Below the pieces are notes generated by a model. It searched no databases, was not told where the DNA came from, and worked only from the letters and a program-made list of their open reading frames with translations. This document shows, piece after piece, positions 37,056-50,129 of a stretch of DNA of 64,000 nt (its first letter is position 1; every line of letters begins with the position of its first letter). The DNA is from Bos javanicus (Eukaryota; Chordata; Mammalia; Artiodactyla; Bovidae). Location of the stretch: the NCBI RefSeq assembly GCF_032452875.1, contig NC_083871.1, positions 843,692 to 907,691 on the forward strand, read 5' to 3'. The translations under genes were made by a program, and so were the position numbers.

Positions 37056-40000
37056 AGGCTTTTTCTCGAGTGGCTGTGTAAGTGTGGGGTTTCTCACGAG
37101 GTCCAACGGGGAGCTCAGGGAGCCTTTCGTGCGGCGACAGGGATGTGAGGTCTCCCATGCAAGTGCCGAGGGGGAGCGCATCATTGCTCTCGAGGCAAGG
37201 TAGGGGAATTGGGCCTCAAGATGCTTTGAATAAGGACTCTCGAGGTCCTTCTGAGGTTGCGGCAGGAAACCCTGTGTTCCCTCGACTTGTGCCAGTGACC
37301 TCAGGAAGCTTCTCAGTGTGCTTCTGAGAAGTCAGGAATACTGTGGATTTGGGAGGGGCCTCTCGGGACTCCACTGGGTTTGGTGCAATGGAAGAGGGCC
37401 TCGTCCCGAATTGAGGCAGGAACCTCAGGGTTCCTCTCCATTTCTGACTCCGATCGCATGGTCCCTGCAGAGTTGGGACAGGAGAGGCAGGCCTCGTCTT
37501 GTGTTGAGGCATGGAACTCCGCTTGACACTCGAGGTGTTCACGGGGTGACAGGCCACTTGTCGAGCTGTATTTGGAACCTGCGGGTTTTTCCGGACGATG
37601 CACGGGGGTGTCAGTGCCCCTTCGTGTTGTGACTTCATCGACAGGTCTGCATTCGAAGAGGTGTCCGGGCATCGGGTTCTTATCAAGAGCAGACCAGGAC
37701 ATCTTGGTCCTTCGGAATGTGGCACAATCCACGAGGCCACGTCTCCAATTTCTTCGTGAGACCGGCCTCATCCTCAGGTGCGATGGGAAGGTCGGGAACC
37801 CCTTCCAGACAAAGCAGGGGAATCGACCCTCCTGTCGACATCAGGAGGGGACAAGGGGCTCAGAGGAAGTGGTGCTAGGAAACCTCGGTGTTCCTCTCTA
37901 GGGAGACCGGTACGTCAGGGAACTTTGTGGGTCGCATCAAGGCTTCCAAGTACCGTTTCGAACTTCAAGACGGAACCTGGGACTTCACTTGAGACGCTGT
38001 CGCGGGAAAGGGCTTCATTTTGCGATGGCAGGGGAACCACTGGTTTTTTCTCGAGTTGTGGCGTGATTCTCGAGTTACGACGGGGAATTCAGGATGCCTC
38101 TTGTGTTGGCCCAGGGAAGTCCAGTCTTCCATTCAAGTTGTGAGGGAGAGCTGGGGATTGCTCTCGATTCCCGGCAGGGCAAATAGACCTCATCTATGCT
38201 TGTGTCCAGAAACTAATGTTCCTCTCCAGGGGCGACAGGGATCTCGGGGTTGCATTCCAGACTCACCCCGCGAGTCAGGCCTCATCTCGAGTGTAAGCAA
38301 AGACCTGTGCTCTGCTCTCGAGTCACCACTGCTATCTCTTGGAGCCCCCTGAGTAGCCTATAGGGATTCAAGCCTCCTGTGGAGTTTGGAGAGAAGACTC
38401 GAGATGGCTCTCCAGAATATGCAGGAAACGAAGGCCCTAATCTCTCGATGACGGGTGGGTCTCGAGCTTTTTCTCGAGCTGGGGCGCCAGTATGAGGTTT
38501 CTCACGAGCTACAACAGGGAGCTCAAGGAGCCTCTCGTGTGGTGCCAGGGAAGTCACGTCTCCCATACGAGTGGGAAGGGGTAGCGCGTCATTGCTCTCG
38601 AGTCACGGTAGGGGAATCAGGCCCCAAGACCCACTGAAGAAGGATTCTCAAGGTCTTTCTCAGGTTGGAGCAGGAAACTCTGGGTTTCCTCGACTTCTGC
38701 CGGTGACCTCAGGGAGCTTCTCAGGGTGCCTCTGAGAAGTCAGGGATACTGTGGAGTTGGGAGGGCCCTCTCGGGACTCCACTGGGTTTGGTGCAATGGA
38801 AGAGGGCCTCATCTCCAGTTGAAGCAGGAACCTCAGGCTTCCTCTCCATTAAAGACTCCAAACGCAGGGTCCCTGCACAGTTGGAACAGGAGAGTCAGGC
38901 CTCGTCTTGGGTTGAGGCATGGAATGCCGCTTGCCTCTCTAGGTGTTCACGGGGAGACAGGGCACGTGTCGAACTGTATTTGGAACCTGCGGGTTTTTCC
39001 AGATGATGCACAGGGATGTCAGTGCCCCTTGGTGTTGGGACTTCATCGACAGGGTTGCGTTCGAAGAGGTGTCTGGGCATCGGGTTCTTGTCAAGAGCGG
39101 ACTGGGAAATCGGGGCCTTTCGGAAGGTGGCACCGCCCACGAGGCTTCGTCTCGAATTCCCTCGTGATATCGGCCTCATCCTGAGGTGCGTCGGGAAGTT
39201 CGGGAACCCCTTCCAGACAAAGCAGGGGAATGGACGCTCCTGTCGAGATCAGGAGGGGAGCAGGGGCTCAGATGAAGTGGTGCCGGGAACCTCGGTGTTC
39301 CTCTCGAGGGAGACCAGTATGTCGGGGAACTTTGTGGGTCGCATCAAGGGTGCCAAGTACCGTTTCGACCTTCAAGACGGAACGTGGGACTTCTCCTGAG
39401 ACGCTGTAGCAGAAAAGGGCTTCATCTGGCGATGGCGGGGGAACCACGTGTTTTTTCTCGAGTTGTGGTGGGATTCTGGAATTACGACGGGGAATACAAG
39501 ATGTCTCTTGTGTTGGCCCAGGGAAGTCCAATCTTCCATTCGAGTTGCAAAGGAGAGCTGGGGATTGCTCTCGAGTCACTGCAGGGCAAATTGACCTCAT
39601 CTATGCTTGTGTCCAGAAGCTAATGTTCCTCTCCAGGGGAGACAGGGATCTCAGGGTTGTATTCCAGACTCACCTGGCGAGTCAGGCCTGGTCCGGAGTG
39701 GAATCAAAGAACTCCGCTCTCCTCTCGAGTCGCGACAGGTATCTCTTGGAGCCCACTGAGTAGCCTAAAGAGAGCCAAGCCTCCTGTGGAGTTTGGAGAG
39801 AGGACTCGGGATTGCTCTCTAGGCCATGCAGGAAACGAAGGCCCTCATTTTGAAATGATGTGGGAGTCTCGGGGTTTATCTCGAGCGGCGGCGCCAGCAT
39901 GGGGTTTCTCACGAGGTACGCCAGCGAGCTCAGGGGGCCTCTCGTGAGGCACAGGGGAAGTCGGGTCTCCATGCGAGGGGCGAGGTGGAGTGTGTCACTG

Positions 40001-43000
40001 CTCTCGAGTCATGGTAAGGGAATTGGGCCTCTAGATGCGTTGAAGAAGGACTCTCGAGTTCTTACTTGGGTTGGGGCAGGAAACCCTGGGTTCCCTCAAC
40101 TTGTGCCGGTGACCTCAAGGAGCTTCTCAGGGTTCCTCTGAGAAGTCAGGGATACTGTGGAGTTCGGAGGGGCCTCTCGGGACTCCACTGGGTTTGGTGC
40201 AATGGAAGAGGGCCTCGTCCCGACTTGAGCCAAGAACCTCAGTGTTCCTCTCCATTTCTGACTCCAATCGCAGGGTCCCTGCAGAGTTGGGACAGGAGAG
40301 GGAGGCCTCGTCTTGTGTTGAGGCATGGAACTCCGCTTGCCGCTCGAGTTTTTCACGGGGTGACAGGCCACTAGTCGAGCTGTATTTGGAATCTAAGGGT
40401 TTTTCCGAACCATGCACGGGGGTGTCAGTGCCACTTCGTGTTGCGACTTCATCCACAGGGTTGCATTCGAAGAGCTGTCCGTGCATCAGGTTCTTATCAA
40501 GAGCGAACCAGGACATCGGGGACCTTCGAAATGTGGCACTACTGACGAGGCCACATCTCGAATATTTTTGTGAGACCGGACTCATCCTGCTGGGCAATGG
40601 GATTGTCGGGAACCCCTTTTAGACAAGACAGGAGAATCGACCCTCCTGTCGAGATCAGGAGGGGAGCAGGGGCTCAGAGGAAGTGGTGCCGGGAACCTCG
40701 GTGTTCCTCTCGAGGGAGACCGGTATGTCGGGGAATTTTGTGGGTTGCATCAAGGCTGCCAAGTACCATTTGGAACTTCAAGATGGAACTTGGGACTTCT
40801 CTTGAGACACTGTAGCGGGAAAGGGCTTCATCTTGCGATGACGGGGGAACCACGTGGTTTTTCTCGAGTTGCGGCGGGATTCCTGAGTTATGACGAGGAA
40901 ATTAGGATGTCTCTTGTGTTGGCCCAGGAAAGTTCAATCTTCCATTCGAGTTCCAAGGGAGAGCTGGGGATTGCTCTCGAGTCACTGCAAGGAAATAGAC
41001 ATCATCTAGGCCTGTGTCCAGAAACTAATGTTCCTCTGCAGGTGCGACAGGGATCTCAGGGTTGCATTCCAGACTCACCCGGGGAGTCAGGCCTCTTCCC
41101 GAGTGAAAGCAAAGAACTCCACACTCCTCTCAAGTCGCGACGGGTTTCTCTTGGAGCCCACTGAGTGGCCTAAAGGAAGTCAACCCTCTTGCGGAATTTT
41201 AGAGAGAACTCTGGATTGCTCTCCAGGCTATGCAGGCAAAGAAGGCCCTCATCTTGCGGTGACGGGGAGTCTCGTGGTTTTTCTTGAGCTGACGCCCCAG
41301 TGTGGGGTTTCTCATGAGGTACAATTGAAAGCTCACGAAGCCTCTCGTGGGGCGCCAGGGAAGTCAGGTCTTCATTCGAGTGGTGAGGGGGAGCGCGGCA
41401 TTGCTGAGTCATGGTAGGGAAATCAGGCCTCAAGACGCGTTAAAGAAGAATTCTGGAGATCTTTCTCGGGTTGCGGCAGGAAACCCTGGGTTTCCTCGAC
41501 TTGTGCCAGTGACCTCAGGGAGCTTCTCAGGGTGCCTCGGAGAGGTCAGGCATACTGTACAGTTGGGAGAGGACTCTCGGGACTCCTGTGGGTTTGCTGC
41601 AATGGAAGAGGGCCTCATCTCGAGTTCAGGCAGGAACCTCAGGTAACCTCTCCATTTCTGACTTCGATCCAAGGGTCCCTGCAGAGGTGCGACAGGAGAG
41701 TCAGGCCTCGTCTTCTGTTGAGGAATGGAACTCCACTTGCCTCTCGAGTTGTTCACGGGGTGACAGGCCACTTGTCGAGCTGGATATGGAACCTGCGGGT
41801 TTTTCCAGATGATGCATTGGGTGTCAGTGCTCCTTCGTGTTGTGACTTCATCCACAGGGTTGCATTCGAAGAGGTGTCCGGGCATCGGGTTCTTATCAGG
41901 AGCGAAAAGAGAAATCAGGGTCTTCTGGAATATGGCAGCACCCAGGAGGCTACGTCTAGAATTTTTTCGTGAGACCGGCCTCATCCTGAGGTGGGACAGA
42001 AAGGTCGGAATACCCTTCCAGAAAAAACAGGGGAATCGATCCTCCTGTCGAGATCAGGAGGGGAGCAGGGGCTCAGAGGAAGTGGTGCCGGGAACCTCAG
42101 TGTTCCTCTCGAGTTAGACCGGTATGTCGGAACTTTTTGGGTCTCATCAAGGGTGTCAAGTACCGTTTCGAACTTCAAGATGGAACGTTGGACTTCTCTT
42201 GAGATGCTGTAGCGGGAAAGGGCTTCATCTTGCTATGACAGGGGATCCTCGTGGTTTTTCTCGAGTTGCAGCGGGATTCTCGAATTACGACGGGGAACTC
42301 AGTATGCCTCTCGTATTGGCCCAGGGAAGTCACATTTTCCATTCGAGTTGTGAGGGAGAGCTGTGAATTGCTCTCGAGTCACTGCAGGGCAAATAGACCT
42401 CATCTAGGCTTGTGTCCAGAAACTAATGTTCCTCTCCAGGGGTGACAGGGATCTCGGGGTTGCATTCCAGACTCTCCCGGGGAGTCAGCCCTCATCTTGA
42501 GTGGAAGCAAAGAACTCCGGTCTCCTCTCCAGTCACGACGGATATCTGTTTCACCCACTGAGTGGCCTAAAGTGAGTCAAGCCTCCTGTGGCATTTGGAG
42601 AGAGGACTCGGGATTGCTCTCTAGGCCCTGCGGGAAAAGAAAAGCCTCATCTCGCGATTATGGGGGAATCTCGTGTTTTTTCTCAAGCTGCGGCGCCAGT
42701 GTGGGGTTTCTCACGAGTTACGGCGGGGAAGTCAGGGAGCCTCTCGTGTGGCGTCAGGGAAGTCAGGTCTCCATTCAAGTTGTGAGGGGGAGTGTGGCAT
42801 TGCTCTCGAGTCATGGTAGGCTAATCGGGCCTCAAGATGCGTTGAAGAAGGACTCTCGAAGTCTTTCTCGGGTTGTGGCAGGAAACCCTGTGTTCCCTCG
42901 ACTTGTGCCAGTAACCTCAGGAATCTTCTCAGGGTGCCTCTGAAAAGTCAGGGATACTGGGGATTTGGGAGGGGCCTCTGGGGACTCCACTGGGTTTGGT

Positions 43001-43012
43001 GCAATGGAAGAG
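37056..43012 (+). repeat. Satellite I array, block C, forward orientation, before the LTR
   Basis: Forward ~1.40-kb units with landmarks at 37383, 38791, 40197, 41597 and 42999 (spacings 1408, 1406, 1400, 1402). The block restarts from the inversion junction and is cut at 43012 by the LTR, six bases into the GAAGAG of the landmark. Sequence and period are like block A. Confidence 0.93.
43007..43012. repeat. Target-site duplication of the LTR, left copy
   Basis: GAAGAG, part of the satellite landmark GTGCAATGGAAGAGGGCC, repeated at 44288-44293 on the other side of the LTR. Six bases is the usual duplication length for class II (betaretrovirus-like) elements. Confidence 0.85.
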
Positions 43013-44287
43013 TACTGGGGTCCAGCCACGGCTGTCGTTGGTGAGGATCAAGATACAATAGCTTCAATTTGATATTAATTAGAGATATAAAGAATAATAG
43101 AATGAGGATAGCTCAGTAGGAAAATTCAGTGGAGAAAAGAGGCTGAGTAGCTTGGTTTACATGGGAGACCAATAAATCTTCAAGACAAGAAGCTTGCACC
43201 ATTTATATAGGCCGCAGGCTTCCTTCTGTTCTCCCAAATGAGAGGAGACACTGAGGCCTCCCTGGTTGGATCTTAGAAGCCCAGGCATAATTAGTAAGCA
43301 TGGTGTGTTCTGCGCTCCAGATGGAGACTCAGACAGAATTTGAGAGAGAGAGAGACATGGGGAGACTAGTCTTTTGAGGAACTGATCCCAATTCTTTATT
43401 TTCCATGATCTACTTTTATACACTGAGATGTTATGCAAAAGTCATGCAGGGTCAGCAGTCCTGACTTTTATCAAAGTCAGGTGCTTCATACAAATGTATA
43501 CAGAAATCTTAGGGGTGTTACATCATCTTCTGCCCAGGGGGCCTCCTGACAATTTATGACCCTCTCCTTGTGACAGCGGTCAGTCAACCAGGACACTTAT
43601 TTCTCCAGGGGTAATTATTCTTAAAACAGACGCCACCCAAATAAAGTTACATTCCTATAGGGTGAGGGTGTAGTGGATTTTAGTTAAGGAAAGAATTTAC
43701 TTAGCCTAAAGTCTAACATGATTAATATCAAAGGTTAATACTTATTTCTTCTATATATTCATTAATGTGTGTAAGGGCAGGTGATATGGAGACTTAGCAA
43801 CAAACATTGGCTCAACAAATGAAAAACACTTCACCAATACAATTTTGAATCAGCCCATTATACTTATACTAATAGTTTTTTAACTTTTCTAAGGAACCTG
43901 TTTGTAGAAGGTTTAAAGCATCTCGTGCCTCTCATGGTTGGGAGGCTGTGAGCAATCACATGTGGCCGGACAAGCCTGTCAGGCAGGCCAGAGAACCTTC
44001 AGAGGAGTTTGTAGGTTAAAAACACTCTTGTCACGCCCAGGAGTTTTTATTCACTGGAGCTCTAAGTTAACTCCTTCTCCGAAAGAGGTGGTGGGGGACA
44101 GACCCCCGTAAAGTCTGAGGTGTAGGTAAGAGCACAAAGTAGTAAAGTAGGCAGGGTCTGGTAATGGGGGTAGATGCTCGAGGACTTCCAGGCGGACTCC
44201 TGAGGCTCGATCCCGCCTTTGCATATGTCGAGCCTCCTTCCTAATGTCCTTTGCCATGGGCGGAATGCCTCACTTTGGCCCCCAACA
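43013..44287 (-). mobile_element. Solo LTR of an endogenous retrovirus (class II-like) in satellite I
   Basis: A 1275-bp non-satellite segment with LTR features and no internal viral region. On the minus strand it begins TGTTGGGGGCC and ends GGCTGGACCCCAGTA, so the expected terminal CA has become TA; near-terminal inverted bases TGTTGGGG/CCCCAGTA are visible. A TATA-like CTATATAAAT lies at 43201-43210, ~190 bp before the LTR end, as expected for a long U3 followed by short R-U5. An AATAAA also occurs on the minus strand at 44046-44051, but its position does not fit that layout. The GAAGAG duplication marks a genuine integration, and removing the LTR restores a 1405-bp unit. Solo LTRs arise by recombination between two LTRs. 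An LTR-like insertion is known in the related bovine 1.711b satellite; whether this is the same insertion is not established. Confidence 0.88.
43201..43210 (-). promoter_or_regulatory. TATA-like box of the LTR
   Basis: Minus strand CTATATAAAT within CGGCCTATATAAATGG. It is placed where a long-U3 LTR would have its core promoter. Activity is unknown. Confidence 0.5.
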
Positions 44288-47120
44288 GAAGAGGGCCTCA
44301 TCTCGAGTTGAGGCAGGAACCTCAGGGTTCCTCTCCATTTCTGACTTTGATCGCATGGTCCCTGCAGAGTTGGAACAGGAGAGTCAGGCCTCGTCTTGTG
44401 TTGAGGAATGGAACTCCGCTTGCCTCTCGAGTTGTTCACAGGGTAACAGGCCACTTGTCGAGCTGTATTTGGAACCTGAGAGTTTTTCCGGTCAGTGCAC
44501 TGGGGTGTCAGTGCCCCTTCGTGTTGTGACTTCATGCAAAGTGTTGCATTTGAAGAGGTGTCTGGGAATCGGGTTCTTATCAAGAGCAGACCAGGAAATA
44601 GGGGTCTTTCGGAAGGTGGCACCACCCACGAGGCTATGTCTTGAATTTCTTTGTGAGACCGGCCTCATCCTGAGGTGCGACGGGAAGGTCAGGAACCCCT
44701 TCCAGACAAAGCAGGAGAATCGACCCTCCTGTTGAGATCAGGAGGGGAGAAGGGGCTCAGATGAAGTGGTGCCAGGAACCTCGGTTTTCCTCTCAAGTGA
44801 GACCAGTATGTCAGGAAACATTTTGGGTCGCATCAAGGGTGTCAAGTAACGTTTCAACCTTCCAGATGGAACGTGGGACTTCTCTTGAGACACTGTAGAG
44901 GGAAAGGGCTTCATCTTGCAATGACGGGGGAATCTCGTGGTTTTTCTTGACTTGTGGCGGGATTCTCGAGTTAAGACAGGGAACTAGGATACCTCTCATG
45001 TTGGCCCAGGGAAGTCCAATCTTCCATTCGAGTTGCGAGGGAGAGCTGGGGATTGCACTCGAGTCACTGCAGAGCAAATAGACTTCATCCAGGCTTGTGT
45101 CCAGAAACTAATGTTCCTCTCCACGGGTGACAGGGATCTTGGGGTGGCATTCCAGACTCACCCGGGGAGTCAGGCCTCGTTTCGAGTGGAAGCACAGAAC
45201 TCCGCTCTCCTCTTGAGTCGCGATGGGTATCTCTTAAAGCCCACTGAGTGGCCTAAAAGGAATCAAGCCTCTTGTGGAGTTTTGAGAGAGGACTTGCGAT
45301 TGCTCTCTAGGCCCTGTGGGAAAAGAAGGGCCTCATCTCGCGATGACGGGGGAGGTTCGTGGTTTTTCTCGAGCTGCAGCGCCAGTGTGGGGTTTCTCAC
45401 GAGGTATGACAGGGATCTCAGGGAGCCTCTCGCGTGGTGCCAGGGAAATCAGGCCTCCATTCCATTTGTGTGGGGTAGTGCGTCATTGCTCTCGAGTAAT
45501 GGTAGGGGAATCGAGCCTTAAGATGAGTTGAAGAAGGAATCTGGAGGTCTTTCTCAAGTTTCGGCAGAAAACCCTGGGATCCCTTGACTTGTGCCGGTGA
45601 CATCAGGGAGCTTCTCAGGGTGCCTCTGAGAAGTCAGGGATACTGTGAAGTTGGGAGGGGCCTCTCGGGACTCCACTGGGTTTGGTGTAATGGAAGAGGA
45701 CCCCATCTCTAGTTGAGGCAGGAACCTCAGGGTTCCTCTCCATTTCTGACTTCGATCGCATGGAGTTGGAACAGGAGAGTCAGGCCTCGTCTTGTGTTCA
45801 GGCATGGAACTCCGCCTGCCTCTCGAGTTGTTCATGGGTTGACAGGCCACTTGTCGAGTTGTATTTGGAACCTGCGCGTTTTTCTGGACGATGCACTGGG
45901 GTGTCAGTGCCCCTTCGTGTTGTGACTTCATCCACAGGGTTATATTTGAAAAGGTGTTTGGGCATTGGGTTCTTGTCAAGAGTGGACTGGGGTCTTTCGG
46001 AATGTGGCACCACCCACGAGGCTATGTCTCGAATTTCTTCATGAGACTGGCCTCATCCTGAGGTGCGACGGGAAGGTCGGGATCCCCTTCCAGACAAAGC
46101 AGGGGAATCGATCCTCCTGTCGAGATCAGGAGGGGAGAAGGGGCTCAGATGATGTGATGCCGTGATCCTCTGTGTTTCTCTCGAGTGAGACCGGTATATC
46201 GAGGAACTTTTTGGGTTGCATCAAGGGTGTCAAGTACCGTTTCGAACTTCAAGACGGAACGTGGGGTTTCTCTTGAGACGCTGTAACGGGAAAGGGCTTC
46301 ATCTTGCGATGATGCGGGAACCTCGTGGTTTTCTTGAGTAGCAGTGGAATTCTTGAGTTACGACGGGGAACTCAGGATGCCTCTCCTGTTGGCCCAGGGA
46401 AGTCCAATCTCCATTTGAGTTACGAGGGAGAGCTGGGGATTGCTCTTGAGTCACTGCAGGGCAAATAGACCTCATCCAGGCTTCTGTCCAGGAACTAATG
46501 TTCCTCTCCAGGGGCGACAGAGATCTCGGGGCTGCATTCAAGACTCAACCGGGGAGTCAGGCCTTGTGTCGTGTGGAAGCAAAGGACTCCGCTCTTCTCT
46601 CCAGTTGGGAGGGGTATCTCTTGTAGCCAATAGAGTGGCCTCAAGGGAGTCAAGCCTCCTGTGGAGTTTTGAGAGAGGCCTCGGGATTGCTTTCTAGGCC
46701 CTGCAGGAAAAGAAGAGCCTCATCTCGCAATTATGGGGTAATCTCGTCATTTTTTTTTTTTTTTTTTGAGCTGCGGCGGGACGTGTGTTGTTTCTCTCGA
46801 GTAACGATGGGGAACTCAGGGAGCCTCTTGTGTGGCCCCAGGGAAGTCCAGTCTCCATTCGAGTTGTGAGGGGGAGCACGGCATTGCTCTCGAGTCACAG
46901 CAGGGGAATCGGGCCTCATGATGCCTTGAAGGGGGAATCGTGAGTTCTTTCTCAAGGTGCAGCAGGAAACCCTCTTTTCCCTCGACTTGTGTCGGTTACC
47001 TCTGGGAGCTTCTCAAGGTGCCTATGGAAAGTCAGTAATATTGTGGAATTGGGAGGGGCCTCTCGGGACTCCACTGGGTTTTGTGCAATGGAAGAGGGCC
47101 TAATCTCGAGTTGAGGTGGG
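44288..47120 (+). repeat. Satellite I array, block C, after the LTR
   Basis: Continuation of the unit split by the LTR, beginning with the duplicated GAAGAG. Landmarks follow at 45685 and 47083. From 42999 to 45685 is 2686 bp; minus the LTR and duplication this is 1405 bp, a normal unit. These are still 1.4-kb units, but differences from blocks A and B increase, including a small deletion near 45765 and a T18 tract at 46750. Confidence 0.92.
46750..46767. repeat. T18 homopolymer at the hypervariable satellite position
   Basis: Eighteen T between CTCGTCA and GAGCTGCGG. Most units in blocks A-C have TTTTTC at this position (GTGGTTTTTCTCGAGCTGC). The expansion sits at the same register as those at 48954 and 60888. 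Confidence 0.85.
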
Positions 47121-47916
47121 AACCTCAGGGTTCCTCTCTTGTTCTGACGTGGGTCTAGGGCTGTGTATGCAATTTCAAACAAGGAGTCATGTCTCAATGT
47201 GTGTGGAGGCATGGAACCTTGCTTTCCTTTCGAGTTGTCAAAGGGGTTTCAGGCTTCTTACTGAGTTGCATTTGGGACCTGGGGCTCTTTTCGAATTAGC
47301 AACCAGGGCATCAGAACTCCCTTCATGTTGTGAGTTGATTCCTTGCTGACATTCGAATATGTGCAAGGGAATCAGGCCTGATCGCGAGTAGATGGGGAAA
47401 TACGTGGCTTTCAAATTGTGAAGGGCCCCCGGGTTCCCCTCTATTGTCAAGTAGATACCAGCCTCCACTCGAGGTGCAAAGGGGATCTCAGCATTCCTTT
47501 CCAGGCGAAGCAGGGCAATCGACCCTCATCTCGACTTGAGGCAGGGAAAACAGGGTCATTCTTGACTTGTGGCGGGAAACTCAGCGTTCAGCTTGAGTGG
47601 GGACGGGTATCTCGGGAAACTTCTGGAGTTTCCTAAAGTGAGTCAAGGGCCGTTTCCAGTTCCAAGGGAAACGTGAGTTGTCTTTGGAAACGTTGTAGAG
47701 TAAAAGGTCCTCCTCAAGCATGCAGGGTAGAATATTGCAGTTTGCGTGGAATTGTGGCGGGAAGCTTAGGGTTCCTCTTGAGTTACGTGTCGTCCTGTGT
47801 GACCGCTCATGTCTCCTCGGGGAAGTCAGATGCACTTTGAAATTGCGATGGGCATCTTGGGATTCCTCATACATCACTGCAGGGATGAATATGGCCGCAT
47901 TTCAAGTTGAGGCTGG
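47121..47916 (+). repeat. Extra 0.8-kb segment, unit 1
   Basis: A 796-bp stretch between two copies of AACCTCAGGGTTCCTCT. Its first half aligns by eye with the normal unit. TTCTGACGTGGGTC corresponds to TTCTGACTTCGATC, TGTGGAGGCATGGAACC to TTGAGGCATGGAACT, and CATCAGAACTCCCTTCATGTTG to TGTCAGTGCCCCTTCGTGTTG. It is therefore a diverged internal paralogue of satellite I, not foreign DNA. Confidence 0.82.
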
Positions 47917-48952
47917 AACCTCAGGGTTCCTCTCCATTTCTGACTTTGATTGCAGGGTCTCTGCCGACTTGGAACAGGAAAGTCAGGCCTCATCTTGTGT
48001 TGAGGAATTGAACTCCGCTTGCCTTTTAAGTAGTTCATGGGGTGACAGACTACTTGTCGAGTATATTTGGAACCTGCGTCTTTTTCCAGAAGATGCAACT
48101 GGGGTGTCAGTGCCCCTTTGTGTTGTGACTTCATCCTCAGGGTTACATTCGAAGAGGTGCCAGGGCATCACGTCTTATCTTGAGTGGATGGGGAAATCGA
48201 TCTTTCAGAATGTGGCACAAGCCACGAGTCTTCCGTTTGAGTTTCAATGTGAGGCTGGCCTCTTCCTGAGGTGTGACGGGAAGGTCGGGATCCCATTCCA
48301 GACAAAGCAGGGGAATTGACCCTCATGTCGAGATCAGGAGGGAAGAAGGGGCTCGGATTAAGATGTGCTGGGAAACTCGGTGTTCCTTTCAAGTGAGAAA
48401 GGTATGTCGGGGAACTTTTTGAGTTGCATTAAGGGTGTCAAGTACTATTTCGAATTTGAAGAGGGAACATGGGATTTCTCTTGAGATGGTGCAGCAGGAA
48501 ATTGCCTCATCTCGCAATGGCGGGGGAACCTTGTGATTTTTCTTGAGTTTCGGCGGGATTCTCGAGTTACAACGGGGAACTCAGGGAACCTCTCGTTTCC
48601 TCAAGGAAGTCCAATCTCCATTCGAGTTGCGATGGGGAGCTGGGGATTGCTCTTGAGTCACTACAAGGCAAATACACCTTATGAAGACTTCTGTCCAGAA
48701 ACTCCGCGTTCCTCTCCAGTGGCGACAGGGATCTCAATGTTGCATCCAAACTTCAGCCAGGGAGTCAGGCCTTGTTTCAAGTGGAAGCAAAGAACTCCGC
48801 TCTCCTCTCGAGTTGTAACGGGTATCTTTGGAGACCATTGAGTGGCCTAAAGGGAGTCAAACCTCCTGTGGAGTTTTGAGAGACAACTCGGGATTGCTCT
48901 CTAGGGCCTGCAGGAAAAGAAGGGCCTCATCTCGCGATGACGGGGGAATCTC

Positions 48953-48953
<1 letters not shown>

Positions 48954-48983
<30 letters not shown>
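48954..48983. repeat. T30 homopolymer at the hypervariable satellite position
   Basis: Thirty T between GGAATCTCG and GAGCTGCAG, the longest of the expansions at this unit position. Confidence 0.85.
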
Positions 48984-48984
<1 letters not shown>

Positions 48985-49334
48985 AGCTGCAGCACGATGT
49001 GTAGGTTTTTATCGAGTTATGACGGGGGACTTGGGGAGCCTTTCGTGTGGCTCCAGGGAAGTCCAATGTCCATTCGAGTTGCAAGCAGAGCACAGCATTG
49101 CTCTCGAATAACGGCAGGGGAATTGGGCCTCAAGATGCATTGAAGGGGGATACTCGAGGTCTTTCTCGAGTTGTGGCAGGAAACCCCGGGTTCCCTCGAC
49201 TTGTGACAATGACCTCAGGGAGCTTCTCAGGGTCCCTATGGGAAATCAGGAATACTGTGGAGTTGGGATGGGCCTCTCGGGACTCCACTGGGTTCGGTGC
49301 AATGGAAGAGGGCCTCATTTTGAATTGAGGTGGG

Positions 49335-50129
49335 AACCTCAGGGTTCTTCTCTTGTTCTGACGTGGGTCTCGGGCTGTGTATGCCATTTCAAACAGTGAG
49401 TCAGGTCTGGACGTGTGTGGAGGCATGGACTCTGCTTTCCTCTAGAGTTGTCAAAAGGGTTTCAGGCCTCCAGCCAAGTTGAATTTGGGACCTGGGGCTC
49501 TTCTCGGATTAGCAACCAGAGCATCAGAACTCCCTTTGTGTTGTTAGTTGATTCTCGGCTGACATTCGAATCGGTGCAAGGCAATCAGGCCTGATCTCGA
49601 GTGGATGGGGAAATATGTGGATTTCAAATTGGGACAAGGCCCCCTTGTTCCCCTCCAGTGTCAAGTAGGTACCAGCCTCCTCTCGACGTGTGACAGAGAT
49701 GACAGCATTCCTTTCCAGGCGAGCAGGGCAATCAACACCAACCTCGACTTGAGGCTGGGAAAACGGGGCTCTTCTTCACTTGTGGCGGGAAATTCAGTGT
49801 TCCTCTCGAGTGGGGACGGGTATCTCGGGAAACTTCTGGAGTTTCGTAAATCGTGTCGAGGACCCTTTCAAGTTCCAAGGGAAACGTGGGCTTTCTTTGG
49901 AAACGCTACAGCCTAATAGGGCCACCTCAAGCGGGCAGGGGCGAATTTCGTAGTTTGCGTGGAGTTGTGGTGGGAAGCTTAGGGTTCGTCTTGAGTTGTG
50001 TGTCGACCAGGGGGACTGCTAGTGTCTCCTCAGGGAAGTCAGATCTCCTTTGGCATTGCGAAGGGCTCCTCGGGATTCCTTGCACATCGTTGCAGGGATG
50101 AATAGGTCCTCATCTAGAGTTCACGCGGG
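49335..50129 (+). repeat. Extra 0.8-kb segment, unit 2
   Basis: A 795-bp copy of the same extra segment, containing GGGCTGTGTATGCCATTTCAAA, GGACCTGGGGCTCTTC-type sequence and GAAACGTGGGCTTTCTTTGG near its middle. It ends before AACTGAGGGTTCCTCTCC at 50130. Confidence 0.8.

Noticed and set aside
43157..43438. 93-codon minus-strand frame inside the LTR
   Set aside because: It crosses the TATA-like box and the R/U5 part of the LTR and shows no domain; chance frame.
44062..44625. 187-codon minus-strand frame spanning the LTR/satellite boundary
   Set aside because: It runs from satellite into the LTR across the integration junction, so it is a chance fusion frame, not a gene.
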